Positions 40,171 through 48,920 of a stretch of DNA of 64,000 nucleotides are shown one piece after another. The stretch lies in contig JADJPM010000004.1 in NCBI GenBank assembly GCA_016713245.1, positions 1,488,001-1,552,000 of the forward strand, given 5' to 3'. Each line of letters starts with the position of its first letter. Position 1 is the first letter of the stretch. This DNA is from Verrucomicrobiaceae bacterium. GTDB lineage: Bacteria > Verrucomicrobiota > Verrucomicrobiia > Verrucomicrobiales > Verrucomicrobiaceae. A program made the position numbers and the translations under genes. The notes under the pieces are model-generated. The model saw only the letters and a program-made list of their open reading frames with translations, was not told the DNA's origin and did no database searches.

Positions 40171-40617
40171 ATGAAACGACTCGCCTTTGTCCTGCTGCTT
40201 GCCGCCTGCACCGCGCCCGTGGACTCCGAAACCAAGCCCCTCGGTGAAAACGTGCTCTCGAAGGAGCAGATCCATGCCGCGAAGCATGGTCCGGTTGACT
40301 TCCTCACGCAGGTGAAGCCCGTTTTGGAGGCGAAATGCGTCATGTGCCACAATCGCCAGGCCTTGCCCGGCCACATGAGCCTCGAAAACCGCAGCGAGGC
40401 CATGCGCTCCGGTGCTCTCGGCACCTTCATCGTGCCTGGCAGCCCTGAGAACAGCCTGCTCATCTCCAATGTACACAGCGCCCATTCGAAGATGAGCGTC
40501 ATGCCCGCCGTGGGCGAGCGTCTCACGGACGACGAGTATGCGATCCTCAAGAAGTGGGTCAAGGAAGGTGCCCGCTGGCCCGCCGGAGCCACTGGTGAGC
40601 TGAAGGTGCTCCGCTGA
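40171..40617 (+). CDS. Cytochrome-c-domain lipoprotein (PSCyt1-like)
   Basis: Protein of 148 aa. The lipoprotein signal is MKRLAFVLLLAACTAP (lipobox AAC). The mature protein is the small planctomycete-type cytochrome domain: a heme-binding CVMCHN near residue 54 in VKPVLEAKCVMCHNRQALPG, then MSLENRSEAMRSG, a proline-glycine loop with IVPGSPENSLL, a possible axial Met in KMSVMPAVGERLTDDEYAIL, and WVKEGARWP. Probably an electron-transfer or redox-sensing lipoprotein. The ATG at 40171 has ACAGGAG 2-8 bases upstream, one of the few clear Shine-Dalgarno sites in the window. Confidence 0.9.
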   Translation: MKRLAFVLLLAACTAPVDSETKPLGENVLSKEQIHAAKHGPVDFLTQVKPVLEAKCVMCHNRQALPGHMSLENRSEAMRSGALGTFIVPGSPENSLLISNVHSAHSKMSVMPAVGERLTDDEYAILKKWVKEGARWPAGATGELKVLR

Positions 40618-40630
40618 TTTTTTCCACGCC

Positions 40631-41530
40631 ATGACCTTTCTCGATCCCTGCAACGACTGGGCCTTCAAACGCATCTTTGGCTCTCGGGAAAGCGCTCCGG
40701 TGCTCATCGGCTTCTTGAACGACCTTTTGCATCACGGCAGGCCAGTCATCGAAAAGGTTCATATCCTCGATCCTTACCTGCCATCGCAGATCAAGAACCT
40801 CAAAGACTCCGCCGTCGATGTGCGGGCCACGCTCCAGGATGGCAGCGAGGTGCTCATCGAGATGCAAATGCTGCCGGTGGCCGGTTTTTGCGAGCGGGTG
40901 CTCTACAATGGCGCGAAGTGCATCTCGTCGCAGTTGGGGCGAGGCATGAATTACACCCGCATCCGGCCGGTGACGGTCATCACCGTGGCGGATTGTGTTT
41001 TGCTGCCGGAGACGGACGCCTGGCTGAATCACTACACCATGCGGGAAAAGCGCCGGAATACCGCATGGCCGGTCAGCGGCATCGAAATCGTCTTCATCGA
41101 GCTTCCGAAGATCAAACTCGACGAAATGCCCGCCTCCGAGCCGCTGCATGACTGGCTTGAGTTCTTGAAAAACGCCACGCAATGGCACACCATGCCGCGT
41201 AAAGTCACCAACACCGCCGTCCGCGAGGCCCTGCGTCTCGCCCGGCAGGATAACCTCTCCACCTCCGAAGCCCATATCATGACACGCCGCCAGCTTTACC
41301 GTCACGATCAGAAGAACATGATTCTGTATGCTCTCAACCAGGGCTTCGACCAAGGCCGTAATGAAGGCCGCATGGAAGGCCGCATGGATATTGCCCGCGC
41401 CTTGCTGGCACGCGGCATGTCGGAGGCCGAGGTGCTGGAACTCACGGGCCTGCCAAAGCTCGAACTCAACAAGGTCGCGAAGCCCAAAGCCGCCCCCCGA
41501 GTGGCCCGCAAGCGTTCTGCCAAGGCCTGA
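40631..41530 (+). CDS. Rpn family PD-(D/E)XK nuclease
   Basis: Protein of 299 aa in the Rpn/PDDEXK_2 family, once called transposase_31. MTFLDPCNDWAFKRIFGS is the usual start. The nuclease core is VDVRATLQDGSEVLIEMQM near residues 57-75, with Asp, Glu and Gln in the expected positions. The C terminus has Gly/Arg/Met repeats (GFDQGRNEGRMEGRMD) and a basic Lys/Ala tail. E. coli Rpn proteins promote RecA-independent recombination; family members are mobile and have recently been linked to phage defence. It begins 13 bases after the cytochrome gene. Confidence 0.9.
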   Translation: MTFLDPCNDWAFKRIFGSRESAPVLIGFLNDLLHHGRPVIEKVHILDPYLPSQIKNLKDSAVDVRATLQDGSEVLIEMQMLPVAGFCERVLYNGAKCISSQLGRGMNYTRIRPVTVITVADCVLLPETDAWLNHYTMREKRRNTAWPVSGIEIVFIELPKIKLDEMPASEPLHDWLEFLKNATQWHTMPRKVTNTAVREALRLARQDNLSTSEAHIMTRRQLYRHDQKNMILYALNQGFDQGRNEGRMEGRMDIARALLARGMSEAEVLELTGLPKLELNKVAKPKAAPRVARKRSAKA

Positions 41531-41605
41531 TCCCACGTTTTATCTTCCCGCACTTCTTGATTCGCTTCACCTTGATCCGCACGCTCCTTCGCTGATTGCG
41601 CCCGC

Positions 41606-43627
41606 ATGTTTTACGTCGCTGAAGATCACGAGGAGGGCAGGCCATTTGCGATGCCGAACAGGCCGCCATTGGCGCCGCGCATGCGCATTGCCTTCTCGGA
41701 GGATGGAAAGCTGTCAGAGTCACCGCAGTTTGAGTATCGACCGCAGCAGCAGCAGATGGCGGAGCTGGTGAGCGAGGCGCTGGATGAGAGCCACGCGTTG
41801 GTTTGCGAGGCCGCCACCGGCGTCGGGAAGTCGCTCGCTTACCTCGTGCCGGCGGTGACCTTTGCGCTGGAGCAGAAACGGAAGGCCATCATCTGCACGC
41901 ACACCATCAATCTGCAGGAGCAGCTCATCAGCAAAGACATCCCGCTGGTGCAAAAGATCGTCGGCACCTTCCACGCTGAGATTTTGAAGGGCCGTGGCAA
42001 TTATCTTTGCCCCACACGACTCCAGCGGGCCATGAGCGAGAGTGGCGATCTCTTCTCCTCCTCCGAGGCTTCCGAGCTCGGCATGATTGCCGACTGGGCC
42101 GCGACGACGGAGGATGGCACGCTGAGCGATCTCGATTTCACGCCGGGTGCCCGTGTGTGGTCGCTCGTGTGCAGTGAGCCGCATGCCTGCACGCCGCGTC
42201 GTTGTCCGCCGGGGAGCCGCTGCTGGTATCAGGATACCCGCCGCCGCATGGAAAAGGCGGATGTGATCGTGTTGAATCACACGCTCTTCTTCACGCTGCT
42301 CGCCTCCGCCGATGAGACCACCACGGAGGATGCGAATTTCCTCTTCCCGCGTGACTTCGTCATCATCGACGAGGCGCACACCATCGAAAACGTGGCCGCG
42401 AAGGCCTTTGGACTGCACATCAGCGAGTCGAACCTCAAATTCGACCTCGGCCGACTGCACAACCCGAAGACGCGAAAAGGCTTCTTCCAACTCGTGGGGG
42501 ACAAAGACGGCATCCGCGAGGTTTTGAGCACCATCGACCTCGTGAACAGCTTTTTCCGCAGCGTCGAGGCCGCGTGCAAATTCAATGCCCTCGGCCGCGA
42601 GTTCCGCGTTCGCGAGCCCGAGTTGGTTGAGAACACACTCGCCTTGCCGCTCGAACGACTCGCCAAACGAGCCGACAAAGCCGGCGATGCCGCGCACAAG
42701 GAGCACACCAAGCTGGAGTTGCACGATCTCGCGAAGCGCCTGCGGGCTGTCGGAGCCGGGTTGAAGATGTTTTTGGACCAGGAGCAAGAGGACCACGTCC
42801 ACTGGGTGGAGCGCACCGGCCCGGAAAAGAACATCATCTCGCTCCACACCGCGCCGGTCGATGTCTCGCCAAAGCTACGGCAGATCTTTTTCGCCAGTCG
42901 CAAGGCCTGTGTCTTCACCAGCGCCACGCTCGGCATCGGTCACGACGAGGAATTGCGCTACTTCCGCAACCGCGTGGGTGCTGACGAGGCCCGTGCCGCC
43001 TGCATCGAGAGCCCGTTCGACTTCAAGCGGCAGATGACGCTCTACCTGCTGCAAAAAATGCCGCAGCCGAGTGATCCCGGTTACCTCGACCGCCTGCTGC
43101 ATTGGATCTGCCACTTCCTCGATTTGAGCAAAGGCCGCGCCTTCGTGCTCTTCACCAGCTACAGCCAGATGACCTCGCTCTCGGACAAGCTGGAGTCTCA
43201 CTGCTCGAAGCAAGGCTGGCGATTGCTGGTGCAAGGCCGTGGCATGCCGCGGCATCAAATGCTCGCCGAGTTCAAGAACGACACGCACAGCGTTTTGTGC
43301 GGCACCGACAGCTTCTGGACTGGTGTGGACGTGCCCGGCGAATCGCTCAGCAATGTCATCATCACGCGTCTGCCCTTTGCCGTGCCCGATCATCCGCTCA
43401 CCGCGTCCCGCATCGAGCATCTGGAGGCGCAGGGCATGAATGCCTTCTCCGAATACAGCGTGCCCGAGGCCATCCTCAAACTGCGCCAAGGTGTTGGCCG
43501 CCTCATCCGCAACGCGAACGACACCGGCATCTGCGCCATCCTCGACAATCGCATCCTCACCAAGCCCTACGGCCGCGCCTTCCTCGCTTCCTTGCCGGAG
43601 TGTCCGACGGAGGTTTTGAGGGACTGA
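41606..43627 (+). CDS. DinG/XPD-like ATP-dependent DNA helicase
   Basis: Superfamily 2 helicase of 673 aa. Walker A is CEAATGVGKSLAYLVPAV near residue 67, the DEAH box IIDEAHTIENVA near 255, and motif VI near the end is LRQGVGRLIRNANDTG. Between motifs I and II there are cysteines in YLCPTRL, SEPHACTPRRC and GSRCWYQD, arranged like the Fe-S cluster of DinG and XPD. It would unwind 5'-3', including R-loops and damaged DNA. The length is usual for DinG-type enzymes without a fused nuclease. It ends two bases before the stop of the convergent Uma2 gene. Confidence 0.93.
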   Translation: MFYVAEDHEEGRPFAMPNRPPLAPRMRIAFSEDGKLSESPQFEYRPQQQQMAELVSEALDESHALVCEAATGVGKSLAYLVPAVTFALEQKRKAIICTHTINLQEQLISKDIPLVQKIVGTFHAEILKGRGNYLCPTRLQRAMSESGDLFSSSEASELGMIADWAATTEDGTLSDLDFTPGARVWSLVCSEPHACTPRRCPPGSRCWYQDTRRRMEKADVIVLNHTLFFTLLASADETTTEDANFLFPRDFVIIDEAHTIENVAAKAFGLHISESNLKFDLGRLHNPKTRKGFFQLVGDKDGIREVLSTIDLVNSFFRSVEAACKFNALGREFRVREPELVENTLALPLERLAKRADKAGDAAHKEHTKLELHDLAKRLRAVGAGLKMFLDQEQEDHVHWVERTGPEKNIISLHTAPVDVSPKLRQIFFASRKACVFTSATLGIGHDEELRYFRNRVGADEARAACIESPFDFKRQMTLYLLQKMPQPSDPGYLDRLLHWICHFLDLSKGRAFVLFTSYSQMTSLSDKLESHCSKQGWRLLVQGRGMPRHQMLAEFKNDTHSVLCGTDSFWTGVDVPGESLSNVIITRLPFAVPDHPLTASRIEHLEAQGMNAFSEYSVPEAILKLRQGVGRLIRNANDTGICAILDNRILTKPYGRAFLASLPECPTEVLRD

Positions 43628-43629
43628 AG

Positions 43630-44262
43630 TCAGCGTCCCTTGCGAAACTCACGCACAGCCTGCGAGGTGCTCTGGCAGGTGGCGAGCGATCCGGCTAACG
43701 CCGCGTCAAATTTCGGCAGCAAGCGGCTCTTCCGAGCTTTTTTGTAGCGTCCTCCATCGAGGACAAAGAGGCTCAGCCCGGAGCTTTCCCAAATCCACAC
43801 CTCGGGGATGCGGAAAGGCGCGTAAAACTCCAGCTTGTCGATGGCCCCACTGGTGAGGACGACTTCGAGCACCATGTCGGGGCGATCCTTTTTCAGGCTG
43901 CCGAAAATGAAACTGTCATCCGGTTCCTTGCCGCGATCACTCGGGATGCGCAGCGTGGCCGCGCCCTGGGACGTGTAGTCGATGTCCTCGTCCTGGCAGT
44001 GGCAGACGATGAGGTCATGCAGGGTGTTTTTGATGCGTTCGTGGTCGATGCTCAGTGTCATAAGCTCAAGGCAGCCGCGGAGGAAGGAGGCACGGGTGCG
44101 GGTGCCGGTGACGCGGGCGTCGATCTGGAGGTACATCCGCCAGGTGGCATCCCAGATGACCGAGAGCTGGTCACTCGCAGGCACAGCCTTCACGGCGTGC
44201 TTGGCGGGAACCGCTGACACAGCGGCGACACGGCGGCGGGGAGCATCTAGGACGGCAGGCAT
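43630..44262 (-). CDS. Uma2 family endonuclease-like protein
   Basis: Protein of 210 aa in the Uma2 (DUF820) family. The core shows the PD-(D/E)XK-like pattern: KEPDDSFIFGSLKKDRPDMVLEVV (Asp in EPDD, Glu in LEVV), then KLEFYAPFRIPEVWIWE. There is an Ala/Val-rich N-terminal extension of about 35 residues. Function unknown. It is distant in sequence from the Uma2 gene at 10951. It is divergent from the SUFU gene, and its 3' end nearly touches the helicase 3' end. Confidence 0.85.
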   Translation of the reverse strand: MPAVLDAPRRRVAAVSAVPAKHAVKAVPASDQLSVIWDATWRMYLQIDARVTGTRTRASFLRGCLELMTLSIDHERIKNTLHDLIVCHCQDEDIDYTSQGAATLRIPSDRGKEPDDSFIFGSLKKDRPDMVLEVVLTSGAIDKLEFYAPFRIPEVWIWESSGLSLFVLDGGRYKKARKSRLLPKFDAALAGSLATCQSTSQAVREFRKGR

Positions 44263-44327
44263 GCGGCCATTTTAAAAGCAGTTAGCGGCTTTGCCAGACT
44301 TGATTTAGCAGTTTGAATTCCATCAAG

Positions 44328-46121
44328 ATGACCTCCGCACTCGATCACATCCGCCAGAAACTGGGCACAGAGCCCCGCCGCATCGGATTCATGGGCTTTG
44401 GATGGGGGGACCGCCTGTTCCCGATTCCGGCAAGCCTTCGCGGGCTCACGCCAAACGACGAGCCGATGCTCGACACCTTGCTTCGGCAAAAGGACATCTG
44501 GCGTGGTGGGAGGATCGTGTGGGGCTTTATCGTGATGGCGAACGAGGCGCTCTACCTGCCCGGCAAGAATGACCTGCCCGGGGATGTGGTTTACTCGCTT
44601 TCCGCCACGGATGAGGACGCGCTGGAAAAGCTGCCACAGGTCGCGAAGGCCTTGTTTGAGGCCAAAGTGGCGGAGAAAGAGCTTTCGGATTTTCCGGAGG
44701 ATCAGCGTGGCATGGTCGAGCACCTGCGGCAGGAGACAGATCGCGCTTTTGGGCTTGCGGTGCCTCACTCGATGAGGCGGAGCTTGGAGTGTCATGTGTC
44801 GAGCTTTTGGGCGCATCGGGCGCATTTGCCGGATGAGGCGCTCGGAGGCCGCCTTGTGCCGCTGCTCGTGCTTGCGGGCAAGGTGCATGACGTGCTCATC
44901 ATCCCGGCCAGCTACTGGCCCTCCGACCTTCTCATCCCCTGGCAGCAACGCGTGAAGGAGCGTGTGGTGCGCCGTGGATTCTCGGAAGAACGCCTCGCGC
45001 AGCAAAAGGCCTGGCTCGAAGTGATTGAGCGAGATGGCCCGCCTGCGCCTTGGACGGATGCCACGCCGGAGTCGATTGCGGGTGACTGGGCGGGTGAGTT
45101 CGAGCGAGAGATTCCTGGCGAGCACGGTGCGTCGCTGCCCACTTTGATGACGCGTCAGGAATGGCATTTCGAGGCGGACGGGCGTTGCACGCTCGTTTTG
45201 ACCATGCAGCCGATGAACAATGGCGAGCCGATTGGGGAGGCTCCGTCCTTTGATGCGGAGCAGGAAGGCTGGTTCACGATTGAAGACGGCGTTTTGACGG
45301 TGCGCTGGGGTGGTGATGATGCCAGACAGACGACACTCACCATCATCTCATCCGGCGAAATGTTCGATGGGGAGCTTTTCTGGCTCCGCCGCACCCATCA
45401 GCCTTCTCACGAGGAACGAGCAAGCGAGGTGACGGATGGTGGCAGCACCATTTACCGGCACAAGCCTCGTGCCGCGCCCACGTTTGCGCCGCCGGACATG
45501 AGCGAGTCGAATCTCCAGGCCATCGACGACCATGTGGCCGAGCACATTGGCAAGATCGAAAACGTCTGGCATGAGATCGTCTCCGACATCGTGCATATCG
45601 ACGTGCATGTCGTGCCGCCGCGTCCTGAGCGGCCCTACTACACGCTGGTCACCAGCGGCATGAGCGACCTGCCAATGAACGCCCCCGAGGGTGCGGAGGA
45701 CTGGAAGTTTGCCGAGCTGATGCTGTGCCTGCCGCCCGACTGGCCGCTGACGACGGAGGCCTTCAAAGATGAGCGAAACTACTGGCCCGTGCGCTGGCTG
45801 AAGACGCTCGCCCGCTTTCCGCACGAGTATGAAACCTGGCTCAGCGTGGCCCACACCATCCCGAATGGCGAGCCGCCCGAGCCTCTCGCGGATAACACCG
45901 ATTTTGCAGGTTTCATGCTCGTTCCGCCGCTCACCACGAGCGTTGAGTTTCATGAGTTGCTCGTGCCTCCACTGAGAACGATCCACTTTCACGCCCTCCT
46001 GCCACTGACGGCTGCCGAGATGGCCTTCAAATTGAAGCAGGGCGCGGATGCTCTCATGGAGCGCCTCGAAAAGGCCAAGATCACCGAGTTGATCGACCTC
46101 CACCGGAAAAGCGTGGTGTGA
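44328..46121 (+). CDS. SUFU-domain protein with unknown N-terminal region
   Basis: Protein of 597 aa. The C-terminal third (about 420-590) is a Suppressor-of-fused-like (SUFU) domain: EIVSDIVHIDVHVVPPRPER, TLVTSGMSDLPM, KFAELMLCLPPDWPL, then FPHEYETWLS. The middle has a beta-rich segment around WAGEFEREIP and TRQEWHFEADGRCTLVL, and the N-terminal 200 residues match nothing I recognise. Bacterial SUFU domains are best known as immunity proteins of polymorphic toxin systems (established by comparative genomics); whether this one serves that role is not shown. No toxin gene is adjacent. It starts at the ATG at 44328; an in-frame TTG five codons earlier is the alternative. Confidence 0.8.
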   Translation: MTSALDHIRQKLGTEPRRIGFMGFGWGDRLFPIPASLRGLTPNDEPMLDTLLRQKDIWRGGRIVWGFIVMANEALYLPGKNDLPGDVVYSLSATDEDALEKLPQVAKALFEAKVAEKELSDFPEDQRGMVEHLRQETDRAFGLAVPHSMRRSLECHVSSFWAHRAHLPDEALGGRLVPLLVLAGKVHDVLIIPASYWPSDLLIPWQQRVKERVVRRGFSEERLAQQKAWLEVIERDGPPAPWTDATPESIAGDWAGEFEREIPGEHGASLPTLMTRQEWHFEADGRCTLVLTMQPMNNGEPIGEAPSFDAEQEGWFTIEDGVLTVRWGGDDARQTTLTIISSGEMFDGELFWLRRTHQPSHEERASEVTDGGSTIYRHKPRAAPTFAPPDMSESNLQAIDDHVAEHIGKIENVWHEIVSDIVHIDVHVVPPRPERPYYTLVTSGMSDLPMNAPEGAEDWKFAELMLCLPPDWPLTTEAFKDERNYWPVRWLKTLARFPHEYETWLSVAHTIPNGEPPEPLADNTDFAGFMLVPPLTTSVEFHELLVPPLRTIHFHALLPLTAAEMAFKLKQGADALMERLEKAKITELIDLHRKSVV

Positions 46122-46163
46122 AGGTCCTGCGATGCTCGAGGCAAGTGAGGTGTGAACGCCGCT

Positions 46164-48851
46164 TCACTTCTCATCCAGCGCCCGGCGGATGCGATATTTG
46201 ATCGCGAGTTGGTGGGCGGGGGTGTTGGCGAAGTTGAGGGCCTTGATGCGTTCGATTTGAAGCAGGGCGCTGCTTTGAGTGGCGTGGTAGAAGCTGCCGC
46301 TGTGGGCGAGGCTGAGCAGGCGGGTGAGGTAATCGAGCTGGAGGTTCTGCCGCATGGTGCTGATGGGCTTCGCGGGATCATCGCCGGTGCAGATGGCGGT
46401 GGTGAGGGAGGTGAGCACTTCATCGACGCTGACTTCGTTGCCATAGAGCGTGCTGTCCTGAAGTCGCTGGAGGGTGGATGGATGCAGGAGGTGAGAGAGC
46501 AGGGAAGTCTGGAGGCGGAAGATCACATCATGGAGCTTGGGATCCTCGTTTTCGTCACCATGGTCAAAGCCGCGGCGCTGCTGCTGGAGATGGGCGTAGA
46601 GCTCCGGCGGGGCGGCAAAAGCCTCAGGAGCAAAGGCGTGCTTCGCGAGTGCGGCGAGAGCGCGGCGTTGTTTTTCCGCCTCGACGGGCTTGAAGGGCTT
46701 CACGCCTTCCGCCTGGCCTTGCACGGCACGTTCGACATACACGCCGCCGACATAGCGTGAGATGGCCGTGAGGGCATTGCCAGCCTCTTTGGTGAGCGAC
46801 ATGTAGGCCTGCGAGACTTCCTGCCAGCTCTTGCCGGGCTCGGCGAGGTCTTTGAGGACGTTTTTGAGTTCGCCCTTGGCCATGTCACAACGCTGCTCGC
46901 CATAGGCGATGGGATCGCTGCTCATGTCGAAGAGCATCGCACGTGGATCGATGGCCTTGCCGGTGGCTCGCATGTCGTCGGCGTCGTTGGCAAAGGCCAG
47001 CTCGGGCTTGTGCGACTGGCTGGCGATGGCTTCGAGGCGCTTCACCTCCTCGATGGGATCTTCCAAAGCCTCACTGTAGCCGAAGTTGATGGCCCAGTGG
47101 TCATAGGGACCGGGCTTGGTGGTGAAGTACTGGCCTTGTTTAACGCCTTTCGGTGCGAGGTTCACAGGCGGGTAATCCATCACGGAACCGGTGAGACCAG
47201 TTTTTTCGGTGATCTCGGCGTTGTGGATGTTTTCGGGGCTGTGGAGGTAGCTGGAGCGGAAGTTGTGGTTCAAGCCGAGGGTGTGCCCGACCTCGTGCAG
47301 GGCGAGGTAGTAGAGCGATTCTTTGACGAGGCGGTCCACCTCGACGCGGTCGCTTTTTTGCATGCGGAGCATGGTCTGGCCAAACTGGATGCCCTGGCGG
47401 GCGCAGTTGCAGGCGAGGCAGGCGTGCGGGTTGGCCTTGCTGGCTCCTTCGGTGGTCTGCTCGGTGGCGAGGCCGAGATCGTCGAAGAGCTTTTTCGTGA
47501 GCAGGCGCTTCGTGATGTAGCTGTATTCGAGCATGATGTCCGCTCCGAGGATCTGGCCGGTGCGGGGATTGGCAAAGCTGGGGCCGTAACCGCCGAAGGG
47601 TGGGTTCACGCTGCTGGTCCAGCGGAGCACGTTGTGCTCGATATCGCCGGCGTCCCACTTGGCGTCATCGGGTTGTTGTTTGACGACGACGGCGTCTTTG
47701 TAGCCGGCGGTCTCGAAGGCTTCATTCCATTTCAGCACGGCGGCGCGGATGGTGTCGCGGAATTCGACTGGGGTGGTGTTTTCGATCCAGAAAACGATGG
47801 GCTCCACGGGCTCGCTGAGGGCGGTGCCGGGCTTTTGTTTCACGAGATTCCAGCGGTGGATGACATCGCGGTAGGGCGCGGCATCGAGGCTGGTCATGTC
47901 GGTGATCTGGTGAGTGAAGTAGCCGATGCGTGGATCGTCGAGGCGAGGTTTGAAATCAGCCTCCGGCATGGCGATGAGCGTGTGCTGTACCTGCACGCTG
48001 ATGTAGCGGCCATCGGTGATGTCCTCGTCATGCTCGTGGGGAGGATTTTGGTTCTCGTAAACGTACTCGGCGATGATGGCGGTGTTCTTCGGGTAGCCGT
48101 TGATGCGCATGACCTTTGTCTTCGGCTCGGAGAGCCGGCCGAGGACGGATTTCTCGCCAAACTTCACCATCGTGAGTGATTCACGCAGGAAGAGATTCGT
48201 GGCGGCGATGAGCACGCCATCGGCATCCTCGGCGGCGATGCTTTCACTGGCGAGCACGGCGGGGCTGATGTTCGCGTTCCGGGCGCGGGCGAGGGGACTC
48301 TGCGGGTCGAAGTGGATGGAGGTGTTGCTCTCGACGAACTCGACGCGGTCGAAGATCTTCCGCAGCACGACGATGGTCTCCTCGCCATAGCGGCCGCGGT
48401 TGTGCCCGACGCCGACGGGGCCATCGACGCTGTGATTGAAGTAGATGAACTCAGGCCCGAGCTGCGATTTGGCGATGTAGAGCCATGGAGCGCCTTTTTC
48501 CATGTCCAGGTACATGCGGAAGAGGCCGTCGATGCGTTTGAAATCCTTCGTGAAGTCCGCCACGGACTTTTTCTTGGGCTTGCTGTCCTCGGCGGGTTTG
48601 GAGGTTGTGGGGGCGGCTGGCTTGGGAAGCTCGTCTTTGGTGGGTGTTGGAGCTGGCTGAGGTTTGGGCTCAGGCTGCGGAGGTTGTGGCTTTGGCTCGG
48701 GTTTGGGTTCCGGCTTCGCGGGATCGGGTTTTGGCTCCGGTTTCGAGGGCGCTGGCTTGGGCTGCGGTTTGGGTTCGGGCTTCGGCTCGGCCGCGTGACT
48801 GCCCAGGGCAAGAAAGAGGATGGTGAAGGAGGTCAGAGTGCGGCGAAGCAT
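46164..48851 (-). CDS. Secreted zinc metalloprotease (DUF5117/DUF4953 type)
   Basis: Protein of 895 aa. A signal peptide (RTLTSFTILFLALGSHAA) is followed by about 80 residues of Pro/Lys/Glu repeats (PKPEPKPQPKPAPSKPEPK type), a spacer that may cross the cell wall. The DUF5118/DUF5117 region comes next, and then a DUF4953-like zinc site HEVGHTLGLNHNFRSS near residue 515. This is the extended HExxHxxGxxH motif of metzincins. LTGSVMDYPPVN looks like the Met-turn. The length and order match large secreted metalloproteases of Bacteroidetes and Verrucomicrobia. I start at the ATG at 48851. It converges with the SUFU gene; 42 bases separate the stops. Confidence 0.92.
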   Translation of the reverse strand: MLRRTLTSFTILFLALGSHAAEPKPEPKPQPKPAPSKPEPKPDPAKPEPKPEPKPQPPQPEPKPQPAPTPTKDELPKPAAPTTSKPAEDSKPKKKSVADFTKDFKRIDGLFRMYLDMEKGAPWLYIAKSQLGPEFIYFNHSVDGPVGVGHNRGRYGEETIVVLRKIFDRVEFVESNTSIHFDPQSPLARARNANISPAVLASESIAAEDADGVLIAATNLFLRESLTMVKFGEKSVLGRLSEPKTKVMRINGYPKNTAIIAEYVYENQNPPHEHDEDITDGRYISVQVQHTLIAMPEADFKPRLDDPRIGYFTHQITDMTSLDAAPYRDVIHRWNLVKQKPGTALSEPVEPIVFWIENTTPVEFRDTIRAAVLKWNEAFETAGYKDAVVVKQQPDDAKWDAGDIEHNVLRWTSSVNPPFGGYGPSFANPRTGQILGADIMLEYSYITKRLLTKKLFDDLGLATEQTTEGASKANPHACLACNCARQGIQFGQTMLRMQKSDRVEVDRLVKESLYYLALHEVGHTLGLNHNFRSSYLHSPENIHNAEITEKTGLTGSVMDYPPVNLAPKGVKQGQYFTTKPGPYDHWAINFGYSEALEDPIEEVKRLEAIASQSHKPELAFANDADDMRATGKAIDPRAMLFDMSSDPIAYGEQRCDMAKGELKNVLKDLAEPGKSWQEVSQAYMSLTKEAGNALTAISRYVGGVYVERAVQGQAEGVKPFKPVEAEKQRRALAALAKHAFAPEAFAAPPELYAHLQQQRRGFDHGDENEDPKLHDVIFRLQTSLLSHLLHPSTLQRLQDSTLYGNEVSVDEVLTSLTTAICTGDDPAKPISTMRQNLQLDYLTRLLSLAHSGSFYHATQSSALLQIERIKALNFANTPAHQLAIKYRIRRALDEK

Positions 48852-48920
48852 GGTGGCGGGGTGGTTGAAGTTTGAAAATCTATGGGACAACGCCGCTTCG
48901 TGCACGGCTTTGTGCGTAAA

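Noticed and set aside
40631..41530. Transposase of an insertion sequence
   Set aside because: The family was once called a transposase, but there are no terminal inverted repeats or target duplications and the core is an Rpn-type nuclease.
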